Shown here: positions 1-7,205 of the stretch, one piece after another
Numbering within the stretch: the stretch's first letter is position 1
Layout of the letters: each line of letters begins with the position of its first letter
Source of the DNA: Candidatus Aminicenantota bacterium
GTDB lineage: Bacteria; Acidobacteriota; Aminicenantia; Aminicenantales; Aminicenantaceae
Length of the DNA stretch: 39,305 nt
NCBI GenBank assembly: GCA_030612445.1
Contig: JAUWNW010000013.1
Location: 1-39,305, forward strand
Direction: 5' to 3'
Made by a program: the position numbers and the translations under genes
The notes under the pieces: generated by a model
What the model was told of the DNA's origin: nothing
Databases searched by the model: none
What the model saw: only the letters and a program-made list of their open reading frames with translations

Positions 1-195
1 CGGGATTTACCAGTATCCAGGCCAGCTCCTGACCTTATTTTTTTTAGCGCCTTTCCTTATATTAAACTTGAACGTAAAGTCCTCTTTCAAAAATCAGAGA
101 TCGATAAGTTCCTGGAATCAAGATCGGTTAAGCAGCAATACCCCTTGTTCACCAGATTTTTCATCAGCGCCGCCCTTTCTTTTTTTCCGGAATAG
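1..195 (+). pseudogene. Fragment of an excisionase/MerR-type (HTH_17-like) DNA-binding domain, 5' end outside the window
   Basis: Frame 1 is open from base 1 to a TAG at 193-195. Its middle reads PYIKLERKVLFQKSEIDKF followed by LESR, which is how the second half of small excisionase-type helix-turn-helix domains normally looks (PYIKLGRK, then a 'wing' ending in DxFLESR). The residues before it do not resemble the expected recognition helix, and the tail after LESRSVKQQ is not typical, so I read this as a decayed or frame-shifted remnant rather than an intact gene. Its end overlaps the convergent retropepsin-like gene by about 30 bp. A functional protein with an unusual N-terminus cannot be excluded because the start lies outside the window. 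Confidence 0.4.
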
Positions 196-688
196 TCCTG
201 GTTGGCTTTGGTTTAAAGGGATTCTTGACAAAATCAATATGTTCAACAGATGGAATGCGAAAAGAAAATACCGTTTTTTCATCTTTATTTGTAACCGCAA
301 AGTCCCCCTTGCCTATGATATTCATCCCAATCAACACATCTACACCACGACCCAATTCCCCGAAGGTTACTTGCACATCGGAGACAACAATCTTATTAGG
401 AAGCCAAACATGTGCCAGATATGAGTTCACTTTAGTTTTTCCAGCTGCTGTTTGTACCTCGACAACACCAGTAGGGCTTAGGACGCACTCATCTACTACC
501 TTTTGGGTTATAACTGTACCCATTGCCCCAGTGGCCCATATAGCATTATATCTATTAACATTGTGATCTTTAGGGTTGGCATTTTCAGATGTAGGATTAA
601 TAGCATTGGAAATTAATACCTGGCTATTTAGGGTATTCTTAAGCCCCTGAGACTTAAAAGTGAAGGAGCGGGGCTTTGCTCGTGGCAT
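164..688 (-). CDS. Retropepsin-like aspartyl protease-fold protein with altered catalytic motif
   Basis: A 174-residue protein with a single retroviral-type aspartyl protease-like domain over about residues 45-148. The flap and body motifs are recognisable: VVEVQTAAG at about 75-83, LPNKIVVSDVQV, GVDVLIGMNII at about 115-125 and FSFRIPS near 141. The catalytic loop, expected as D-T-G-A, reads W-A-T-G-A: residue 52 is Ala (codon GCC) where Asp (GAC) is expected, so one base change has removed the catalytic residue. The C-terminus is Lys/Arg/Pro rich. It starts 1 bp after the stop of the DUF5678-like gene and is surely co-transcribed with it. The fold assignment is confident; proteolytic activity is doubtful, and a binding role or recent decay are alternatives. 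Confidence 0.8.
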   Translation of the reverse strand: MPRAKPRSFTFKSQGLKNTLNSQVLISNAINPTSENANPKDHNVNRYNAIWATGAMGTVITQKVVDECVLSPTGVVEVQTAAGKTKVNSYLAHVWLPNKIVVSDVQVTFGELGRGVDVLIGMNIIGKGDFAVTNKDEKTVFSFRIPSVEHIDFVKNPFKPKPTRTIPEKKKGRR

Positions 689-689
689 A

Positions 690-938
690 TTACCTTGAGG
701 TAAAGTGTACTCTTGAATGATATGTTTGAGTGTATGCTTTATTTGATGCTTTACATTCTTGAATCAAAAAAGTTCCCAAATCTTCATGTTTCGAAGTTTC
801 TTTAACTGCTTCTGACAGGCTTTTATATGCGCCCAGAATATTATCATCTTTAATGGCGATAAACTTTCCTTTATATTTTTTTACTAATTCTTTCTGGTTA
901 CGCTTAAAAAAATTGAATTCCTTTTCAAGTGCAATCAT
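690..938 (-). CDS. Small DUF5678-like protein
   Basis: An 82-residue protein with the pattern of the DUF5678 family: an N-terminal helix (EFNFFKRNQKELVKKYKGKF), then a beta-strand IAIKDDNILGAY, a helix SLSEAVKETSK and the ending GTFLIQEC. Function is unknown. Such genes are, from memory, commonly found just upstream of retropepsin-like genes, and that is the arrangement here (1-bp gap), so the two may work as a pair. A good Shine-Dalgarno (AAGGAG) lies 8 nt before the ATG and a promoter lies at 956-984. The tail after IQEC (about 20 residues) is longer than I expect for the family. Confidence 0.75.
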   Translation of the reverse strand: MIALEKEFNFFKRNQKELVKKYKGKFIAIKDDNILGAYKSLSEAVKETSKHEDLGTFLIQECKASNKAYTQTYHSRVHFTSR

Positions 939-955
939 TTTCTTACTCCTTAATA

Positions 956-984
956 ATAATATAAGAAATCATTTCATGAGTCAA
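956..984 (-). promoter_or_regulatory. Sigma70-type promoter of the DUF5678/retropepsin pair
   Basis: Minus strand: TTGACT (979-984), a 17-bp spacer, then TATTAT (956-961). It is 18 bp from the ATG at 938 and the Shine-Dalgarno lies between them. Confidence 0.65.
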
Positions 985-1239
985 ATAGATAAATCTCCTT
1001 TATATCCCTCTCATCTAGGTCTGAGGCTATCCAGGCGATTGCATGACGGTCCTATGTGACACACTCTATTTGATACTCACCAAACATATCTGCGATATAA
1101 TCTGCTACCTCATTAGGCCTAAGGTAGAAATCTACTCATTATTTGCATTATTCCGGAATCCTCATTGATAGTCTCTCTTTGCCATGGATTTCTCGTTGAC
1201 AGTATACTTTTGTTCTGTGTATTCTTTTTGATATAGCAG
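985..1239. other. Intergenic stretch without recognisable gene
   Basis: No frame here has a coding appearance, a Shine-Dalgarno or family resemblance. Together with the decayed repeat that follows, it forms a ~500-bp gene-free stretch between the DUF5678 promoter and tRNA-Arg. Confidence 0.6.
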
Positions 1240-1398
1240 CTTACAGAGCAAAATAAATCGCTCTCAGAAGGCTAAATCTTCAATGTCGCCTCAGCCATAC
1301 CAGAATTTCATCAGAAAAAGTCTTTCGGTAGAGTCCACAGCTTCACCCATTGTGTATCGCATCGACAGCAACCTCGATTCGTGTATAATCTAGGATTA
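1240..1398 (-). repeat. Degenerate copy (E) of the ~255-bp structured repeat
   Basis: Bases 1330-1398 align base for base with the left half of copy C (20283-20352): both contain GTCCACAGCTTCA, then TGTG.(C/A)TCG, then CAACCTCGA(T/C)TCGTG and TAATC(T/C)AGG(T/A)TTA. The segment 1240-1290 keeps a weaker echo of the CAGGCGAG/ATCGCC region. The other end is no longer recognisable, so the left boundary is approximate. Orientation is the same as copy C. It ends about 50 bp before tRNA-Arg(CCG). Confidence 0.6.
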
Positions 1399-1447
1399 TG
1401 AATATTAAATGACCGGAACAATTTTTACTAAAGCGGTAAAAAGCTAG

Positions 1448-1520
1448 CGCGCCTGGCAGGATTCGAACCTGCGACCTTCGGTTCCGGAGACCGACACTCT
1501 ATCCACTGAGCTACAGGCGC
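1448..1520 (-). tRNA. tRNA-Arg (anticodon CCG)
   Basis: A 73-nt cloverleaf on the minus strand. The acceptor stem is GCGCCTG with CAGGCGC, the D arm GCTC/GAGT, the anticodon stem TCGGT/ACCGA with loop CTCCGGA (anticodon CCG, reading CGG), and the T arm GCAGG-TTCGAAT-CCTGC. The discriminator is G and CCA is not encoded. It lies about 80 bp downstream of the endonuclease IV-like gene on the same strand, so read-through from thiC is possible. Confidence 0.96.
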
Positions 1521-1602
1521 ATAAGGTTATTCTGCTGTATTCATAAATAATATCGATATATATGATACTTAGAAAATAGTAAATAGTAAATGGAAAATGA
1601 AA

Positions 1603-2439
1603 TTACCCATAATACAGCTTTTTCAGCATTATAGCGTCTGTTTCCTGGTCCGGGCTTTCGCTTATAACCATACCTTTGACAGAAAAATCCTTAAGCGCCT
1701 GCACCCATTCATCATAGCGGAAATCAGTCTCAGCCAAATTTAAATGCTTAATTTCTCCCTTATCACCAAACAAAGAACCAGAGATATGAATATGCATATT
1801 TTGCAGGGCTTCGTCCCCCAACTTTTTGGCGATTTTGGTAAGAATGCGATAGAAATGCAGATAGGTATTGGCCTCGCCTTTGCGGGCGTAAAGATGGGAA
1901 AAATCAATACAGGGCTGCAGCCCTTCTACGTCTTGGCAAAGAAACAGAATCTCTTCAAGCGAACCGAACTGGGTGCGTTTTCCCATGGTCTCTGCCCGCA
2001 TTATTACAGGGTTGCGTTCAGAGCGTAGGATAGAGACGACTTCGCTTATGCCTTTGCGGATAGTCTCAAATGCCTCTTCCGGTTTATTAATTCCATAATA
2101 ACCGGGATGAAACACAACACAGCGCGCCCCCATCTCACTTGCAAGCCGGGCCGAGCTCAGCAGGTGCTTCTGACTCATCATGCGGACACCCTCGCGGGGC
2201 GAATTCAAGCTTACATAATAGGGAGCATGTACGCTAAGAGTGATCTTATGTTTTTCAGCCTCTTTACGGACTAAACGGGCTGTGTCCAGGCCCATCTTTA
2301 CTCCCTTGACATATTCTACTTCTAGACAGTCAAGTTTAAGCTCGGATACACGGCTAATACCTTCGCAAGTAGAGGTCCCGGGAGTTGATCTAGGAACCCC
2401 GGCGGTTCCGAAAAGGAGTCGACTAAAAGGTTTTGTCAT
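1603..2439 (-). CDS. Endonuclease IV / AP endonuclease family 2 TIM-barrel protein
   Basis: A 278-residue TIM barrel of the deoxyribonuclease IV family, which cuts DNA 5' of abasic sites using three metal ions. Metal-binding signatures are in place: VHAPYY (His71), FHPGYYG (His111), MRAETMGK (Glu150), IDFSH (Asp179, His182), HIHISG (His216/His218) and ISESPD (Glu261). The length fits the family. The start overlaps the thiC stop by 4 bp (ATGA), so it is translationally coupled to thiC, a pairing without an obvious functional reason. Divergent members of the superfamily are sugar-phosphate isomerases, but the ligand set here matches the nuclease side better. Confidence 0.85.
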   Translation of the reverse strand: MTKPFSRLLFGTAGVPRSTPGTSTCEGISRVSELKLDCLEVEYVKGVKMGLDTARLVRKEAEKHKITLSVHAPYYVSLNSPREGVRMMSQKHLLSSARLASEMGARCVVFHPGYYGINKPEEAFETIRKGISEVVSILRSERNPVIMRAETMGKRTQFGSLEEILFLCQDVEGLQPCIDFSHLYARKGEANTYLHFYRILTKIAKKLGDEALQNMHIHISGSLFGDKGEIKHLNLAETDFRYDEWVQALKDFSVKGMVISESPDQETDAIMLKKLYYG

Positions 2440-3734
2440 TCATCAGCCTTTCCCTTAGGGTTCAGAAAATCTGCAACTATACGCAGAGCGCAGAAATCAC
2501 CACACATAGAACAGGCTTCTGATTCTGTCCGGCGTTTATTCCGTATTTCCCTAAATTTATGCGGGTCAAGGACAAGTTTTTCCTGAGCCTCCCAGTCCAG
2601 ATTTTTGCGTGCTTTAGAAAGCTTAAGGTCGCGTTCTGCCGCTCCTTTTACTCCCTTAACAATATCAGCGGCATGAGCAGCAATACGAGAGGCAATAGTG
2701 CCTTCGCGCACATCATCTACCGAGGGAAGACCAAGATGTTCAGCCGGGGTCACATAGCAGAGAAAATCAGCTCCGGCAGCAGCAGCTATTGCCCCGCCAA
2801 TAGCAGATACGATATGGTCATATCCGGCTGCTATGTCGGTTACGAGCGGGCCCAGCACATAGAAAGGTGCACCCTGGCAGAGCCGCTTCTGGAGTTTGAT
2901 ATTCATTTCGATTTGGTCAAGCGGAACATGACCAGGTCCTTCGACCATGACCTGGACATCAGCATCCCAGGCTCGCTTAACAAGTTCACCAAGGGTGAGC
3001 AGTTCCTCAATCTGAGGCCTGTCAGTGGCATCGGCGGTCGCACCCGGCCTGAGGCCATCACCTAAGCTGAGAGTGATATCATATTTACGGGCGATTTCCA
3101 GGAGGCGGTCAAACTGAGCATAAAGCGGATTTTCCTCTCCGGTATGCAGGATACAGGCTAAGTGGAAAGAACCGCCGCGGGAGACTACATCAGCCACTCG
3201 ACCCTGGTTTTGGAGCCGGCCTATGGCTTTAGAGGTAAGGCCGGCATGGACAGTCATAAAATCCACTCCTTCCTGTGCTTGCTGCTCTATGACCGAAAAT
3301 ATATCCTCTTCTGTCATTTCTACAATCGTTCCATGCTCAGCAATAGCTTTTATCGCTGCCTGGTAGAGAGGCACTGTACCTAGAGGAATTCGGGCTTTAT
3401 CCAGGATTTGGCGGCGTATATCGTTTATGTCTCCTCCTGTACTGAGGTCCATTATGGTATCGGTTTTATATTTTAAGGCCATTTCCGCTTTTTTGAGCTC
3501 AATTTCGACTTTAGGGAAGTCCTCGGAACTTCCGATATTGACATTGACCTTGGTGCGGAGTTTTTCTCCTATACCTACAGGATGGATCGCAGCCCGGCAA
3601 GAGTTAAGAGGAATAACAGCTCTGCCTGATGCTACAAGTTCCCCTACTTCTTCTTCTGCAAGACTTTCTTCTGCTGCGACCTGTTTGAGAGCAGGGGTCA
3701 CATTGCCTTTCCTGGCTTCTTTAATTTGAGTCAT
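2436..3734 (-). CDS. thiC: Phosphomethylpyrimidine synthase ThiC
   Basis: A 432-residue radical-SAM enzyme that converts aminoimidazole ribotide to hydroxymethylpyrimidine phosphate for thiamin synthesis. It shows the family landmarks [64 protein letters not shown] and the C-terminal cluster motif. The cluster cysteines are Cys408, Cys411 and Cys415, that is C-x2-C-x3-C, one residue shorter than the C-x2-C-x4-C of the common bacterial type. It is also short and lacks the long N-terminal region of proteobacterial ThiC. A Shine-Dalgarno (AAGGACG) and a promoter (3770-3798) precede it. I see no TPP riboswitch in the leader, unusual for thiC. No other thi gene is nearby. Confidence 0.95.
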   Translation of the reverse strand: MTQIKEARKGNVTPALKQVAAEESLAEEEVGELVASGRAVIPLNSCRAAIHPVGIGEKLRTKVNVNIGSSEDFPKVEIELKKAEMALKYKTDTIMDLSTGGDINDIRRQILDKARIPLGTVPLYQAAIKAIAEHGTIVEMTEEDIFSVIEQQAQEGVDFMTVHAGLTSKAIGRLQNQGRVADVVSRGGSFHLACILHTGEENPLYAQFDRLLEIARKYDITLSLGDGLRPGATADATDRPQIEELLTLGELVKRAWDADVQVMVEGPGHVPLDQIEMNIKLQKRLCQGAPFYVLGPLVTDIAAGYDHIVSAIGGAIAAAAGADFLCYVTPAEHLGLPSVDDVREGTIASRIAAHAADIVKGVKGAAERDLKLSKARKNLDWEAQEKLVLDPHKFREIRNKRRTESEACSMCGDFCALRIVADFLNPKGKADE

Positions 3735-3769
3735 AATCGTCCTTTTTATTTATTCTTATTTAAAAAAAT

Positions 3770-3798
3770 ATTTTACTCCTATGGGGGGGTAAATACAA
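3770..3798 (-). promoter_or_regulatory. Candidate thiC promoter
   Basis: Minus strand: TTGTAT (3793-3798), a 17-bp spacer containing a C7 run, then TAAAAT (3770-3775). This would give a leader of about 30 nt, too short for a TPP riboswitch. Confidence 0.5.
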
Positions 3799-4048
3799 GG
3801 ACAGGAAAAGCGAAAAATAGCAAATGGAAAATGGTTAAAATCTTACTGCCATACTGACATACTGCTGAAAAAAAGGGAAAATGGAAAATAGCAGTTGATT
3901 TTACTATTTACCATTTACTATTTACTGGTTTTAACAATTTAACCGTGAAACATTTTTCTCTTTCTCGCCTTGCCTTGAGAGGAAATTTATTATATACACA
4001 AAAGTATCTCCATTTTGGAGACAGCCCCTTGGCTTTAAAGGAGAAGAA
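3799..4048. other. Intergenic stretch with AT-rich TAAATAGTAAATGG-like repeats
   Basis: Contains several short copies, in both orientations, of a low-complexity motif (AAATGGAAAAT at about 3822 and 3880; its complement TTTACCATTTACTATTTACT at 3906-3926). A small hairpin TCTCC/GGAGA lies near 4010-4024, shortly before the aldehyde dehydrogenase Shine-Dalgarno. A TATATA box near 3990 preceded by TTGCCT could be that gene's promoter, but the spacing (15 bp) is poor. No gene is seen. Confidence 0.5.
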
Positions 4049-5473
4049 ATGAAAGAATATAAACTTCTAATAAACGGGAACTGGGAAGAAGGTGCCGAAA
4101 TCCGTGACATCAAATCGCCTTTAAGCGGAAAAACTGTGGCAAAAGTCCATTTTGCCGGAAAATCCCAAGTAGAAAAAGCAATAGGAGATGCCTACAAAGC
4201 TTTTACTAAGACGAAAAAACTTTCCAGCCACGAACGCTCTCAGACGCTGGAAAAAATATCCTTAGACATCAGCCGCAGAAGTGACGAACTTGCAGAATCC
4301 ATTGTGCTTTCTTCCGGAAAGCCGCTTAAATCTGCACGGGTTGAGGTCTCACGCGGTGTAAACACTTTTAAAATCGCAGCAGAGGAAGCCAAACGCATAA
4401 ATGGGGAGGTCATTCCTCTTGACTTGAGTCCTCAGACTAAAAAGCACTGGGGGCTGGTCCGGCACTTCCCTATCGGGGTTATCGCCGGGATCACACCTTT
4501 TAATTTCCCCCTTAATCTTGTGGCCCACAAAGTAGCCCCTGCTCTGGCTGCGGGAAACACATTCATTGCTCGACCCGCATCCCAAGTAGCACAAACTACT
4601 CTGCTGCTGGCTGATATCATAAGGGAAAGCGGATATCCTGCCGGTGGATTTAATGCTGTGCCTTGCGGATATAAAGCTGCAGATGCTTTGATCAAGGATC
4701 AGCGAGTCAAGATGATAACCTTTACAGGCAGCCCTGATATAGGATGGGACCTGAAAAAGAAAGCTAATAAGAAGATCGTTACTCTGGAATTGGGAGGCAA
4801 TGCAGCTGTTATTATAGAACCTGATGCAGACCTTGAATTTGCTGTAAAGCGTTCTGTGCTTGGGTCTTTTGCTTATTCTGGGCAAGTGTGTATTTCCATT
4901 CAGAGAATTTTTCTGCACGAAAAGATATATAACCATTTTTTGGATGATTTTATCGCGGCAGTTAAACGCCTAAAAATGGGAGACCCTCTGGAGGAAGACA
5001 CTGACATAGGGCCCCTGATCAACCGGGAAGCAGCCGCTCAAACTGAAGAATGGATAGAGGAAGCTGTGGACAATGGAGCCAGAATTTTATGGGGAGGAAA
5101 AAGAGAGGGCCTTATGTTTGAGCCGACAGTACTCGAAAACGTTGACCCAAAGCTTCGTATTTCCTGGCTTGAAGCATTTGCACCGGTTGCAGTGATACAT
5201 AAATATAGTGATTATAAGGAAGCTATCCGGGAGGTCAATAATTCCATATACGGGCTGCAGGCCGGAGTATTTACCCGGGATATAAATAAGGCCTTTATGG
5301 CTTTTGAGGAACTTGATGTAGGAGGAGTGATAGTCAATGACATCCCCACTTTCCGTATCGACCATATGCCATACGGCGGAGTCAAAGAATCAGGCTTCGG
5401 TCGCGAAGGACTGAAATACGCCATAGAAGAGATGACAGAGATAAAGCTAATGGCCTTGAATCTGGGTGGGTAA
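4049..5473 (+). CDS. NAD(P)-dependent aldehyde dehydrogenase
   Basis: A 474-residue member of the aldehyde dehydrogenase superfamily, which oxidises an aldehyde to the acid. Visible landmarks are ITPFNFPLN with the oxyanion Asn152, the cofactor motif FTGSPDIGW at about 225, the general base Glu247 in LELGG, the nucleophile Cys281 in GQVCISIQR, and the C-terminal GGVKESGFGREG. Its size and its motif variants are like lactaldehyde or non-phosphorylating glyceraldehyde-3-phosphate dehydrogenase-type enzymes, but the substrate cannot be read from sequence. A strong Shine-Dalgarno (AAAGGAGAAG) sets the start. It is a single-gene unit ending in the terminator at 5482-5504. Confidence 0.9.
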   Translation: MKEYKLLINGNWEEGAEIRDIKSPLSGKTVAKVHFAGKSQVEKAIGDAYKAFTKTKKLSSHERSQTLEKISLDISRRSDELAESIVLSSGKPLKSARVEVSRGVNTFKIAAEEAKRINGEVIPLDLSPQTKKHWGLVRHFPIGVIAGITPFNFPLNLVAHKVAPALAAGNTFIARPASQVAQTTLLLADIIRESGYPAGGFNAVPCGYKAADALIKDQRVKMITFTGSPDIGWDLKKKANKKIVTLELGGNAAVIIEPDADLEFAVKRSVLGSFAYSGQVCISIQRIFLHEKIYNHFLDDFIAAVKRLKMGDPLEEDTDIGPLINREAAAQTEEWIEEAVDNGARILWGGKREGLMFEPTVLENVDPKLRISWLEAFAPVAVIHKYSDYKEAIREVNNSIYGLQAGVFTRDINKAFMAFEELDVGGVIVNDIPTFRIDHMPYGGVKESGFGREGLKYAIEEMTEIKLMALNLGG

Positions 5474-5481
5474 GGTTATAA

Positions 5482-5504
5482 AGGGACAATCCCTGAGTTT
5501 TTTT
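5482..5504 (+). terminator. Terminator of the aldehyde dehydrogenase gene
   Basis: A short stem AGGGA/TCCCT with loop CAA, followed after GAG by seven T. A related unit (GGGACAGACTCCGGAGG followed by seven T) repeats immediately downstream, overlapping the end of the convergent four-helix gene. Confidence 0.6.
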
Positions 5505-5507
5505 GCT

Positions 5508-5906
5508 TTAGGGACAGACTCCGGAGGTTTTTTTACCTTCCTTATTCTTTATTATCGCATTTATCAGCCCGCCTATTAAGGCTGAAATACGATTTGTCCT
5601 ATCCTGATAATCTATAAAATCTCCTTCAGCCAGATAGCCTATCTCGCGGGAAATTATCAAGTTTGAATGTAATGCCGCAGCTGATGCTTTTGCATTTTGT
5701 AGATGTTTAATAAAGTCTTGATCGCTTCCTCTGGTTTTCCCCTCTGCAATATTCGACATAACAGAAATAGCAGACCTGCAGAGCTGTTCGCTCATAACAT
5801 GATCTCCATTTAAATTCTCTTCTGATGAAAAGCGGTGAATATCAACTGCCAAGTCACGGGCCTGCCTCCAGCATTCGAGGTTTTCGAAGTTGTAATATTT
5901 TTTCAT
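5508..5906 (-). CDS. Four-helix bundle (S23/Avd-like) protein
   Basis: A 132-residue protein with the S23-type four-helix-bundle pattern: ENLECWRQARDLAVDI near the start, EQLCRSAISVMSNIAEG at about 50-66, then FIKHLQNAKASAAALHS. These proteins were first seen in intervening sequences of 23S rRNA and are related to the Avd accessory protein of diversity-generating retroelements. Neither context exists here: the gene stands alone between the aldehyde dehydrogenase and the divergent fumarase operon. A strong Shine-Dalgarno (AGGAGGAG) precedes the ATG, and a TATAAT box lies about 45 bp upstream. The last codons and stop fall inside a GGGACAGACTCC repeat, so the C-terminal tail may be recently acquired. 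Confidence 0.85.
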   Translation of the reverse strand: MKKYYNFENLECWRQARDLAVDIHRFSSEENLNGDHVMSEQLCRSAISVMSNIAEGKTRGSDQDFIKHLQNAKASAAALHSNLIISREIGYLAEGDFIDYQDRTNRISALIGGLINAIIKNKEGKKTSGVCP

Positions 5907-6000
5907 TTCTCCTCCTGCTATACTAAAGACGCTAGAGAATTATATTTTTCTCATAATTAGGAAAATAAAACCTATGCTGCCCCTTTATTCTGATTTTTTC

Positions 6001-6029
6001 TTGACAGTGTTCGCAAAGAATCTTAAACT
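6001..6029 (+). promoter_or_regulatory. Promoter of the fumarase-kor operon
   Basis: TTGACA (6001-6006), a 17-bp spacer and TAAACT (6024-6029) place transcription start near 6036, about 50 nt before the ATG. The gene has a Shine-Dalgarno (GGAGG) 8 nt upstream. Confidence 0.75.
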
Positions 6030-6084
6030 GATAATTCATGCCAGAATTACTTTATATCTATAATATTCTACTTGGAGGCATTAT

Positions 6085-6942
6085 ATGAAAACTATTAATT
6101 TATCTGAAGTCAGAGATAAAGTAAAAGACATGGTACAGAAGGCTAATTTTGAACTCCAGGACGATGTTCTGAAAGTAATCAAAGAAATGCAGGCTAAAGA
6201 AGAATCTCCAGCCGGTAAAGCTGTTTTTGAGCAGATCCTGAAAAATTCAGACATCGCAAAAAAAGACAAATTAGGGCTCTGCCAGGATACAGGCCTGGCT
6301 ATATTCTTTGTCGAACTGGGTGAAGATGTAAAACTTAATAAAGAGGATGGGCTGGGCAGCCTGAAAGAAGCCTTCGAAGAAGGTGTCCGCATCGGATATA
6401 AAGAAGGCTACTTGCGCAAATCCGTTGTCGAAGACCCCATCCGCCGGAAAAATACCGGAGATAACACTCCAATCTTTATCCACTGGGAACTTGAGCCAGG
6501 CGATACTTTTAAAGTCACCTTTATTGCCAAAGGAGGCGGTGCGGAAAACATGAGCCAGGTCAGAATGTTTGCTCCTGCTGCAGGAAAGGAAGGTTTAGAG
6601 GATTTCGTAGTGGAAGTAGTTGATACCGCAGGCTCCAACCCTTGCCCGCCTATTATCGTAGGTGTTGGCGTTGGCGGAAGCTTTGAATATTCCGCTCTTT
6701 TAGCAAAAAAAGCGCTGCTGCGCAAGCCTCTCGGCTCGCACAATCCAGATCCTTTCTATGAAGATATGGAAAAAAGACTGCTAGAACGCATCAATAACCT
6801 GGGAATCGGTCCCCAGGGTATGGGCGGGAGATGTACAGCCCTGGCAGTGCATGTGGAAGCTTTCCCGTGCCATATTGCCTCAATGCCAGCGGCTGTAAAC
6901 ATTCAATGCCACTCGCACAGAGTGCTTAAATTTGAGCTTTAG
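6085..6942 (+). CDS. Class I fumarate hydratase, alpha subunit
   Basis: A 285-residue alpha (N-terminal) half of the oxygen-sensitive [4Fe-4S] hydro-lyase that interconverts fumarate and malate. The three cluster cysteines are visible: Cys66 in LCQDTG, Cys187 in SNPCPP and Cys275 in VNIQCHSHR. The length is normal for a split alpha subunit. The matching beta subunit, normally the next gene, is absent: the following gene is the ferredoxin subunit of a 2-oxoacid oxidoreductase, 19 bp away. This couples two TCA-cycle steps in one operon (promoter at 6001). The alpha subunit of tartrate dehydratase is an alternative, but the context favours fumarase. Confidence 0.9.
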   Translation: MKTINLSEVRDKVKDMVQKANFELQDDVLKVIKEMQAKEESPAGKAVFEQILKNSDIAKKDKLGLCQDTGLAIFFVELGEDVKLNKEDGLGSLKEAFEEGVRIGYKEGYLRKSVVEDPIRRKNTGDNTPIFIHWELEPGDTFKVTFIAKGGGAENMSQVRMFAPAAGKEGLEDFVVEVVDTAGSNPCPPIIVGVGVGGSFEYSALLAKKALLRKPLGSHNPDPFYEDMEKRLLERINNLGIGPQGMGGRCTALAVHVEAFPCHIASMPAAVNIQCHSHRVLKFEL

Positions 6943-6961
6943 GATTAAATAGGAGAACACA

Positions 6962-7186
6962 ATGCCGGCAAAAGGATATGTTGAGATTTCTGTGGAAGGC
7001 TGTAAAGGATGCGGCCTCTGTGTGATAAACTGTCCTACAGATTGTCTCGCTTTAAAGACATCCGAGACCAATAGTTACGGGCTGCACTATGCTTATATGA
7101 CAGACGAGGACAATTGTATCGCATGCCAAAACTGTGCCGTTATCTGTCCGGATGCAGCAATAACAGTGTATAAAAAAGCAAGTTAA
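6962..7186 (+). CDS. korD: 2-oxoacid:ferredoxin oxidoreductase, delta (ferredoxin-like) subunit
   Basis: A 74-residue protein with two [4Fe-4S] motifs, CKGCGLCVINCP (from Cys14) and CIACQNCAVICP, as in the small ferredoxin subunit of four-subunit ketoacid oxidoreductases. It would take electrons from the catalytic beta subunit and pass them to free ferredoxin. It is the first of four adjacent kor genes; the Shine-Dalgarno AGGAG sets the ATG. Confidence 0.92.
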   Translation: MPAKGYVEISVEGCKGCGLCVINCPTDCLALKTSETNSYGLHYAYMTDEDNCIACQNCAVICPDAAITVYKKAS

Positions 7187-7205
7187 TATAAGGAATAGAA
7201 AAGCA

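Noticed and set aside
68-1059. Plus-strand open frames opposite the DUF5678/retropepsin genes (68-424, 225-566, 853-1059)
   Set aside because: They are antisense shadows; the minus-strand frames have promoter, Shine-Dalgarno and family motifs.
3735-4048. Possible TPP riboswitch upstream of thiC
   Set aside because: Neither the CTGAGA nor the ACCTGA-type core is present on the minus strand, and the leader implied by the promoter is too short.
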